From Antedon mediterranea (Eukaryota > Echinodermata > Crinoidea > Comatulida > Antedonidae), in NCBI RefSeq assembly GCF_964355755.1, contig NC_092675.1, forward strand, positions 30,962,912-31,026,911: a stretch of 64,000 nt of DNA, written 5' to 3'. Below are positions 57,901-64,000 of the stretch, one piece after another. Position 1 is the stretch's first letter. Each line of letters starts with the position of its first letter. The notes beneath the pieces are model-generated. The model was not told the origin of the DNA. It saw nothing but the letters and a program-made list of their open reading frames with translations, and did no database searches. Made by a program: the position numbers and the translations under genes.

Positions 57901-60019
57901 ACGCCAACCTACTTATGTTTGTATTACAGTACATAGTACATTCATTGTTCAGACTGTTTAGAAAAATCAGCATTGTGTGTACACTATTCTTGTACCGTAG
58001 TGAGCCACAGGGAGTTCTAGTTTTACTAGTAACATTATTATATTATTTATTCTTTATACTGGGTTGCCTCTTAAGTCAAAGAGGTCAACACCGATTGAGT
58101 ACAGTAGTGATGAGTTTTGTGTACAAGAAGGCAAAGAGTGACTGTGTGTGAACTATTACACCGGGTTAACCCCGATTGAGTACACTAGTGATGAGTTTTG
58201 TGTACAAGAAGGCAACAGTGGCTGTGTGTGAACTATTACACCGGGTTAACCCCGATTGAGTACAGTAGTGATGAGTTTTGTGTACAAGAAGGCAACAGTG
58301 GCTGTGTGTGAACTATTACACCGGGTTAACCCTGATTGAGTACACTAGTGATGAGTTTTTTGTACCACAAGGCACGCATACATGTAATTCATACCTTTTA
58401 CTACCAACAGGTGAGATTGAGTACGGTGATGAGTCTGCATTTTGTGTACTTGAAGGCCTATAAGCATGTACTTGGTAATGAAACAGGTTCTTAGGCACCT
58501 TCTGTGGTGTTACCATACGACGGTCTTCTGATTGTGGGTCTTTTATTGTATCAATACCAGATCCTAACAGTTCATTCTTTAACAGACAATGGTAAGCTAA
58601 TGTATCTAGCAAAATACAAAGGTACAATGTTTATTATTATTATAGTATTACTTTGTTATCAACTAAGTCAAACATTTAGCCCATACAGTAGGTAGTTGGT
58701 AATTGTTGTATCAACTGAAAACATTTGTATTATGTTAAATTATATAATTAATAATAAAATTAATAGTTTTAAGCAATTTCATATTTATACTCATGCCTCA
58801 AAAACCATTATAAAGAAATTATTGGGGAATTTTAAACTAAACATCTTCTACATGAAAATAATCACATAGAATATGTCATTTATACATCATTTAGGAGTGG
58901 AGTTGTGGCTTGGTGGTTATGATGCTTGGCTACCACTCTAAGGGTCCTGGGTTCAAGTCCCGTCAGGATTTTTTCTAAGGACCAAATCACTCCACTCCCA
59001 AAGACTTGTAATAAGACTTTGTTTATGTAGAGCATCTTGTGTATATGTTTGTCTTGTGAACCTCTGAGGGTCCCTAATGATCAGCAATAGCTGGATGGAT
59101 CACCCTCATTTAATATGGTAAAAAAAAAAAAAAAATAATAATACAGTCAACTATGCCAATAAAGACACCTGTCTTGTTTACAATATAACTCATACAGTAC
59201 GTCGTCATTTAATGAATGAATGCCTACAGCACCCACATAATGTACCTTTGCCAGATTCTACATTGTTATCCCTTGGTCTTTTCATTGAACTGGAATTCTT
59301 GTTTTTATCTTCAATTGTATTGAACCCTACGTGCCAATTTGTTGCTGCTCTACTTGGAATAAATCTATAACAAAATATAATAGTTAAATATTATTGTACA
59401 CAGTGATTTATAAAAATAAACTATGCATTATTACAGTAGGCCCCCAAATTTGTTTGTTAAATACAATCAAACTAACCGGTCTCCATATCTGTCTTTTGTA
59501 GGTGATGCTGCTTTCCCGGGTGATAGTGGCTAAAAAGAAAGGAAAACAAAATATTATTCAAGTGTGACCGGCAAGACAAGAACCAATTTGAGGTTATGTT
59601 GGTGTTACCTTCACATTGTGGGTTTGATTTAAAGATAAAGCTCTGTCTACACTACAGTATCAGTTTGACAAAAAAGTGTGATGTGCCCAAATATTGTAGT
59701 GATATGACAGGCACATCACATTTTGTTGTCCCATAAAGTTTGATAGTGTAAACAGAGCTTAAGAGTTATTTTCCAAATGAATCAAATCATGCAAATTTGT
59801 TTTTTAGAAAAGCTGTAAGGGCAGATAACCACATGGGCGGAATTTTGTTATCTTGTTCAATTACCAGTTTTGTTTTGTATTTTACATAACAAAAATTTAA
59901 TATATGGTAGCTTTTTAATTAAGTTTTAATTAGTACAAACTGACCACTTTGTTTGGAGTTCCAATCGTGCTCAGTCCATTCCGCTGTCTCAACAACCGAT
60001 TCTCATAGTCATGGTCCAT
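42935..60019 (-). CDS. FZR1: FZR1 (Cdh1), APC/C co-activator
   Basis: WD40 adaptor that activates the anaphase-promoting complex in late mitosis and G1 and recruits KEN/D-box substrates (family knowledge). Exons in transcript order: 60019-59945, 59529-59477, 59364-59246, 58605-58395, 55663-55480, 55205-55140, 52296-52194, 52089-51905, 47894-47661, 45421-45317, 44661-44569, 42976-42935. All phases join; 1470 nt, 489 aa, close to the ~496 aa human protein. It starts [12 protein letters not shown]. The C-box is DRFIPSR (42-48). [15 protein letters not shown] and SPYSISPVG follow, then [19 protein letters not shown] and a seven-bladed WD40 region from about residue 175 ([42 protein letters not shown]). 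The end [13 protein letters not shown] carries the Ile-Arg tail that docks on the [12 protein letters not shown] and the IR-ended tail fit Cdh1 rather than Cdc20. A 5' UTR acceptor at 60031-60032 implies an upstream non-coding exon. Confidence 0.97.
43301..43476. mobile_element. MITE family A, copy 4
   Basis: Ends TAAGCTCTGTTTACACTATC and GATAGTTTGGACAGAGCTTT; interior has a repeated TATGGTAGTGATATG-type block and CATCATGTCCATATATGGGC. An AATAATAATAATAA run is inserted near the right end. Lies in the last FZR1 intron. Confidence 0.8.
43798..43890 (+). repeat. short tandem duplication
   Basis: ATACAATGTATGTTGCTTAA with AGTAAGTAAAATAAATATTA (from 43800) recurs about 50 bp later with minor changes. 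A second tiny duplication, TAGTGCCGTGTGCATAA twice, lies at 43601-43637. Both are in the last FZR1 intron. Confidence 0.8.
44281..44425 (+). repeat. diverged tandem repeat, about 60 bp
   Basis: Three versions of TTCAATTGAATTTAAACATCGCAAACAT (variants at about 44288, 44358 and 44398), unequal in spacing. Lies in the FZR1 intron just downstream, in transcript sense, of the exon at 44569. Confidence 0.6.
48530..48775 (+). mobile_element. tRNA-derived SINE, degenerate copy
   Basis: Matches the copy at 58892 along its whole length: GTGGAGTTGAGGTTTGGTGG, GGTCCTGGGTTCAAGGA, ACTTGTAATAAGATATTG, GAGGGTCGCTAATGATCAGC. The B-box region has lost about 8 bases (the CCCGTCA block), so it is probably inactive. 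Antisense within an FZR1 intron. Confidence 0.75.
49840..49928 (+). mobile_element. LINE reverse transcriptase C-terminal relic
   Basis: The + strand reads [20 protein letters not shown] then HLFTNAY and a stop, at about 49843-49928. The form 'S-FKS-LKTHLF-AY-stop' is the usual end of the ORF2 protein in CR1/L2-type LINEs, recalled from family knowledge. Only this tip is present. It is followed directly by the 76-bp array. Located in an FZR1 intron, opposite to the gene. Confidence 0.6.
49909..51137 (+). repeat. 76-bp minisatellite, about 16 copies
   Basis: Unit of 76 bp starting TGTTCACTAATGCATACTGA and including CCTAGGGTAGGAGGCGCCGG and AAGATGACCGAGACATAACT. About sixteen copies with shared variants (AGGATAGG/GGGTTAGG, GCCGGAG/GCCTGAG, GACCGAG/GACCAAG). 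The first copy contains the last codons of the LINE relic. Many overlapping 60-70 aa open frames here are repeat artefacts. Confidence 0.95.
51715..51875. mobile_element. MITE family A, copy 5
   Basis: Ends CCTTGTCTATACTTTATGTG and CTAGTTAGATAGTGTAAACT; interior CTGATGTGCCCATACTG and a GGGCACATCACATTTTTTGT block. It ends 30 bp before the FZR1 exon at 51905, i.e. just inside the intron after that exon's donor in transcript sense. Confidence 0.75.
52593..52715 (+). repeat. 41-bp tandem repeat, 3 copies
   Basis: Unit of 41 bp beginning TTTTAGAGCGACAACTTACT and ending TATATTGATTGTTG; three nearly identical copies in an FZR1 intron. Confidence 0.93.
55266..55451. mobile_element. MITE with ~20-bp inverted ends, FZR1 intron
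   Basis: Left end AAGGTGCTTTCACATCGCGC and right end GCGTGATATGAAAGTAGCTT are inverted copies with a few mismatches; inside are GAATCTGTACC / GATTCGGGC blocks that also occur inverted. About 185 bp, and it fills most of the 274 bp intron between the exons at 55140-55205 and 55480-55663. Confidence 0.75.
56386..57178 (+). repeat. 46-bp tandem repeat, about 17 copies
   Basis: Unit of 46 bp: ACAAATACAAACAAACTCTT followed by TATACTACTGTATACTGTAA and TATCAC. About seventeen copies with a few shared variants (ATCAC/ATCAT, ACTGT/ACAGT). Located in the FZR1 intron between exons 58395 and 55663. Confidence 0.95.
58085..58374 (-). repeat. 80-81-bp tandem repeat partly homologous to FZR1 exon 4
   Basis: Units start at about 58091, 58172, 58252 and 58332, each with GATTGAGTACAGTAGTGATG and GTTTTGTGTACAAGAAGGCA. 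The same string, with small changes, lies in the FZR1 coding exon at 58414-58456 (GATTGAGTACGGTGATGAGT ... TTTGTGTACTTGAAGGC). The array begins about 20 bp past the donor of that exon. The rest of the unit (CTGTGTGTGAACTATTACAC, GGGTTAAC) has no exon counterpart. Confidence 0.85.
58892..59136 (+). mobile_element. tRNA-derived SINE, complete-looking copy
   Basis: Pol III box A-like TGGCTTGGTGG (58906-58916) and box B GGTTCAAGTCC (58950-58960) in a tRNA-like head, then a body (GACTTGTAATAAGACTTTG) and a tail with GAGGGTCCCTAATGATCAGC, GGATGGATCACCCTCATT and an A-run of about 15. Related copies: 48530 (full length) and 13005 (3' part only). It lies antisense in the FZR1 intron between exons 59246 and 58605. 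Confidence 0.85.
59639..59761. mobile_element. MITE family A, copy 6
   Basis: Ends AAGCTCTGTCTACACTACAG and AGTTTGATAGTGTAAACAGA (then GCTT), interior AAGTGTGATGTGCCCAAATA; the middle is shorter than in the other copies because part of the ATATGG block is missing. It lies in the first coding intron of FZR1. Confidence 0.8.
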
Positions 60020-60030
60020 ATTTGGTTAGT

Positions 60031-61342
60031 CTGTAAACAAATCTTAAAGTTAGTTTTACTGTATATTGTTCTCAGAAAGTAACACTTATTGGAACAATGG
60101 AATAGTATTAAGCAGGATGTTCAATTTAATTAATAATAATGCTACTAACTGCTAAATAGAGCCAACAATGTTAATTTTAAATTCTGTTAAAAATACAAAA
60201 TTTCAGTAGTTTTTAAATAATTTTTCCATAGTAAATGTTTTAAGTGATTTCAACTCGTTTAGCGTAGATTTAATAGTTCGACCGTGAGTGAGGCCTATCT
60301 ACACACTATATCTAGCTACTATTCTGTATAGTAGGCCTACTATAGCTAGCTACTATTCTGTATAGTAGGCCTACTAGCTAGACTAATTTATTAACTTGTA
60401 TTGATGTAATGTTCTTGATCTTGATTGAATAATTGATAAACTCCAACTGGAGTATCACTCAATGTGTGAGTAGAGGTTGAGGAGGGGAGAGCTAATCATA
60501 GATTAGTTTGGTTTAGTGATTTACTAATTAGGTTTTAGTGATTGTGATCGAAGTTCTAGAGAACGGGAGAGCATTCCAGTCTCTAACTGTGTTAAGGAAG
60601 AAAGAGCTCTGGAATCGGAGTGGCATTCCATCAGAGTCAGGTTCCTGACTGATGATGTACTCTCTATGTAGCCTAGCCTTTTATAGACTTATTATATAAA
60701 TATAGTTTTTAGTATAGTTAGTTGATCCGTAAATTTTTAAAGAAAAAAAGTTAAAGTAGATGGACGAACAAAAATACCGGCACTAAACTAAACCTCGGTA
60801 ATTGACCTCGACCTTGGGCGAAGCATCTTTTGTTTTCACTGGCCGCAACCAAACAAGCTTCGACACCGAACTTCCGAAGCTTTTTGTTAGCGAGGACAGG
60901 CCTAGCTAAGCTTGTAATAATTTCATAAAAACACATATATCTAATTATATTACCTTAATTGGTTGATTTTTAGTATATTAAGGTTCGACTCTATCTATAT
61001 TTCATTAATTAAAACTAGTATTTTATAGCAAATAATGTAAAACAAGTAAGCCTGAAAAATATCAGGCGCATTTAAAATCCCGTTGTTGTTTTCATTTTCT
61101 ATGGTGCTAGGAATTGTGGGATATCAACAGTGACCTTCGCCCTCGTTTCTATGACAGCATTGTTTGTTTTTATATTTTGTCAACCATGAACAACAAAGCT
61201 CATCATCACACACAAAAACACACGTCAACAGTCATTCAAACCAAACCAAGTCATTGAAAAGTGAAAGGCTAGGCTGCACACAGGCTAAAAAACAGTACCA
61301 ATATCTGTTTTTCTTCTAAGTTTTAGTATAATTTTGTTTTAA
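60031..61342. promoter_or_regulatory. shared FZR1 / CFAP144 head-to-head promoter region
   Basis: The FZR1 ATG (-) and CFAP144 ATG (+) are 1.3 kb apart. Around 61100-61160 is a plausible core. On the - strand, CCCACAATTCCTAGCACC (61103-61120) resembles the ZNF143 site ACTACAATTCCCAGCATGC. On the + strand, GTTTCTATGACAGC (61145-61158) matches 10 of 14 positions of the RFX X-box GTTGCCATGGCAAC, which would suit a ciliary gene. A possible non-coding FZR1 first exon ends at about 60954 (AATTAAG|GTAATA on the - strand). A duplicated 34-bp block with TAGGCCTA lies at 60312-60375. An unplaced repeat-like stretch lies at 60560-60660. Confidence 0.4.
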
Positions 61343-63749
61343 ATGGCAGCGCCAGCAAGAGAAAAAGATCCTGTAAATATTGTCCATCAAAATGCAATTT
61401 TATGCGAGACAATAAAGAAGGAACAACAAACACAGAAATTATATACAAGTTACAGCATTAATCCGTTCAAAAAGAGTAAGTTAATTGTACTGTCACACCA
61501 AAATCAGTCCAGGCCAAAATCGGTCCGGCGGACCAGTTTTGGCTGCCAAAATCATTCCGGGGGACCATTTATGGCTGCCAAAACCTGTCCGGCCGGACCA
61601 ATTTTGGCCGCCAAAACTGGTCCGGCCTGGATAAAATCGGTCCGGGCAGTAGGACTGTTTTTGGCCGCCAAATATGGTCCGGTCTTACAAATATATGGTG
61701 CGCAAAATGAGTCATAATGTATTATATCATTTTAAAAAATGTATTAGTCATTATATTGAAAACTATGGGTTTTATTTGTTATTTTAATATTATAAATTAA
61801 GCCTGTTTTTTAAATTATCATTATTAGTAGTAACTCATCAATAATAAGTACTAATTGTTAAGCTTTTTGTATACAATATGTATCTCTGCCTGTTTTTAAT
61901 CCATATTGTTCTTTTTTAACATCTTCGTTTCCCCATGATGTTAAAAACAATTTAATTTATTAATTATTAATGGTTGATCAATCAATATCAATTCAATACA
62001 ATTATTATAAAACAATTATCCAATATTGATTAGGCTGAGGACGGAAAAAGGCCTCAATCATAAATAAAATCTAGCTGGCAATATCAGCGTCTCATACCCG
62101 TTCATGTGAGTGTGTGGCAGGCCGAAATATGAGTGAACACCTAAGTCATGTTTTTAGATAAAATACATTTATTTATAGTATTTATCCGACAAGATAACTT
62201 ACTAATATATATCATGGGATATTTTTCTAGCCATAAACAACTTAAAACAGCATCATAGGCCTAGTAATTCAATTAAAATCAACAGAAGAAAAGCCCGGAC
62301 CGATTTTGGCAGTGGCGGACTGCTTTTGGCCACAATTTTAGAGCCAAAACTGGTCCGGCCGGACCGATTTTGGCCCCGGACCATATTTATCGTGACAGTA
62401 CATTTTCACTATTTATCAATCATGTTATCTTATTTTAAAGTAATCCATCTTGTTTTTGTATTTATTGATATTAATAACTTCTTTATTATTACCTCACCTT
62501 ATTGTTTCTTAATTAAAGGGTCTCGGCTTATTAATTAAAACTAAAAGCATTTGTTTTTTTGTGTTCAGTTTCCTTTTCCATATTTTGTTGATCATCTTTC
62601 TTAGCTTTGTACATTAGCCTATATCCTTAGTTTTATGGAATAAATTGATTTTGATTGATATTTATATCTATGATTTATACAGTAATTATTAAAATATGTG
62701 TTTCTTTTTAATCTCATGTTTTATACTGAGTGAAACATGTTTTTTTCTCCTAAAGATTGGTGGAATTGCATTCTTGAATTGGATGTATTCAGTACAGTGG
62801 CTTATTGGCCTACAGTTATGTCTTTTGAATGATCACCAGTATTCATTACAGTGGCTTATAGGCCTACAGTTATGTCTTTTGAATGATCACCAGTATTCAT
62901 TACAGTGGCTTATAGGCCTACAGTTATGTCTTTTGAATGATCACCAGTATTCAGTACAGTGGCTTATAGGCCTACAGTTATGTCTTTTGAATGATCACCA
63001 GTATTCATTACAGTGGCTTATAGGCCTACAGTTATGTCTTTTGAATGATCACCAGTATTCATTACAGTGGCTTATAGGCCTACAGTTATGTCTTTTGAAT
63101 GATCACCAGTATTCATTACAGTGGCTTATAGGCCTACAGTTATGTCTTTTGAATGATCACCAGTATTCATTACAGTGGCTTATAGGCCTACAGTTATGTC
63201 TTTTGAATGATCACCAGTATTCAGTACAGTGGCTTATAGGCCTACAGTTATGTCTTTTGAATGATCACCATTTCATTTTATTTTGTTTATTACAGTGTAC
63301 ACATTAACTGGAAAGCCCAACTCAGTTCATGACTCAGCAGATGGTGAAGAAGATGGTGAGTTTTAAAAATCAAATCAACAATGATTAGTGAAATTATTGA
63401 TGTACTTTACACTAAATATTCTGCAATAATTCTATATTTTACTCATGAGCTATTGAAGAAATAAAAATGTTAGGACAAGAACCCATAAAAGACATAAAAA
63501 AAAGATAAATAGTTCCATAATTACTAATAATAATATTCTTTCAGATTATTTGCGCCTTTCACCTACAGACAAGTCGCCCTAACTGTATTTTTATTGCGAT
63601 TCAATTATTTAATTTTATTTGTTCTTAATTTTTCACATTTTATAGGCAACTTCCTACGAATTATTAAACGAGCTTATCAAGAACCAGTTAAAAAGTTTGA
63701 ATCACCTCAGACGGAAGCACAAGAAATAGGCTGGTACTACAAGCCCTTG
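61343..63749 (+). CDS. CFAP144: CFAP144 (FAM183A) homologue, 5' part
   Basis: Small cilia- and flagella-associated protein, linked in other species to axonemal microtubules. Coding exons seen: 61343-61475, 63296-63355, 63646-63749; phases 1, 1, 0 join to 99 residues. It starts MAAPAREKDPVNIVHQNAIL; ETIKKEQQTQKLYTSYSINP and LTGKPNSVHD follow, and the last exon ends QTEAQEIGWYYKPL. These match the family pattern recalled from human (RTQKLYTKYHVNP, KPMSWHD, QTEGQEIGW). About 35 C-terminal residues should lie beyond the window. The ATG is the first in frame. The frame stays open past the first donor because a GC-rich repeat element begins there; that extension is not coding. The second exon's acceptor abuts a 54-bp array. 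Confidence 0.9.
61488..62401. mobile_element. 914-bp inverted-repeat element in CFAP144 intron 1
   Basis: Perfect 10-bp ends GTACTGTCAC (61488-61497) and GTGACAGTAC (62392-62401). If the element proper starts at CTGTCAC, it is flanked by TA on both sides, as in Tc1/mariner-like insertions. Both subterminal regions carry repeated GGTCCGGCCGGACC and TTTTGGCNGCCAAAA palindromes, in contrast with the AT-rich middle. No transposase is seen, so it is non-autonomous. Confidence 0.65.
62786..63271 (+). repeat. 54-bp tandem repeat, 9 copies, next to CFAP144 exon 2
   Basis: Nine copies of a 54 bp unit beginning TATTCATTACAGTGGCTTAT, continuing AGGCCTACAGTTATGTCTTT and ending GATCACCAG. Since 54 is a multiple of 3 and no stop falls in one frame, a 203-codon open frame results, which is not a gene. 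Eight units contain TAGGCCTA (the first has TTGGCCTA). The array ends 24 bp before the real acceptor. Confidence 0.95.
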
Positions 63750-63917
63750 GTATGTTTAGTATTGCCTACTATTTCTAGTAGTATTTCTGTAATAACTTAT
63801 CCTATCACATGTTTGTTTATATATTCTGTAAATTTAATATTCTCATTCCACATGTTAAGTAACTTTTTATGTAGTAAGCTGTCTTAAAGTTTGTTCAACC
63901 AACTTTCTGCAATGACA

Positions 63918-64000
63918 AACTAATACAGTAGAACCACTATTTTAAGGGGACACCTTTGGGACCCAACAATGTCCTCTTAATTGGGAATTCCCACAATTAC
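63918..64000. repeat. dispersed repeat (copy 2), cut by window edge
   Basis: ACAGTAGAACCACTATTTTA followed by GGGGACACC and GGGACCCAACAATGTCCTC, then TTAATTGGGA. The second half matches 4408-4435. It lies in the intron after CFAP144 exon 3. Confidence 0.5.

Noticed and set aside
58906-58960. Functional tRNA gene
   Set aside because: A and B boxes are present, but the sequence continues into a SINE body with A-tail, and a degenerate full-length copy exists at 48530.
61476-61717. Continuation of the CFAP144 first exon frame for 80 more codons
   Set aside because: It reads through a good donor (A|GTAAGT) into a palindromic transposable element; family alignment resumes at 63296.
62696-63307. 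203-codon frame with nine 18-residue repeats
   Set aside because: The 54-bp unit lacks stops in this frame; the segment is the CFAP144 intron, and the frame runs across the true acceptor at 63295.

Overview
This is an AT-rich (roughly one third G+C by eye) animal nuclear segment with long introns, GT-AG splice sites, tRNA-derived SINEs, MITE-like elements and many minisatellites. It looks like an echinoderm. The strongest pointer is a multi-copy neuropeptide precursor resembling the echinoderm 'AN peptide' type. The class within echinoderms is not certain; the low GC would suit a crinoid, but that is a guess.

Five protein-coding genes can be modelled exon by exon with consistent splice phases. 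From left to right: (1) the 3' part of a sialyltransferase of the ST6GALNAC3/5/6 type, + strand, exons to 8361; (2) a complete ZRANB2 gene (RanBP2-type zinc-finger splicing factor), + strand, 11772-17301, eight coding exons, one intron with a GC-AG boundary; (3) a neuropeptide precursor, + strand, one coding exon 35381-37315, 644 aa, 21 copies of the peptide ANYF(R/Q)RPRPR separated by acidic spacers and Lys-Arg sites, with a probable TATA-driven non-coding first exon near 29.2 kb; (4) a complete FZR1/Cdh1 gene (APC/C co-activator), - strand, 60019 down to 42935, twelve coding exons, 489 aa; (5) the first three coding exons of CFAP144/FAM183A (ciliary protein), + strand, 61343-63749, running off the right edge. 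FZR1 and CFAP144 are head to head and share a 1.3 kb intergenic region.

The rest is repeat-rich. Tandem arrays (41 to 81 bp units) sit in introns of ZRANB2, FZR1 and CFAP144 and in the intron assigned to the neuropeptide gene. Two arrays have a traceable origin: one in FZR1 is built from part of the adjacent coding exon, and one follows the C-terminal end of a LINE reverse transcriptase relic. At least four inverted-repeat (MITE-like) families are present; one has six copies in the window. The palindrome TAGGCCTA occurs at about 18 separate places, far more than base composition predicts.

The genes do not form a pathway; they are unrelated neighbours, except that FZR1 and CFAP144 probably share a bidirectional promoter. 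The neuropeptide locus is the most distinctive biology here. No CRISPR, rRNA or prokaryotic features were seen.
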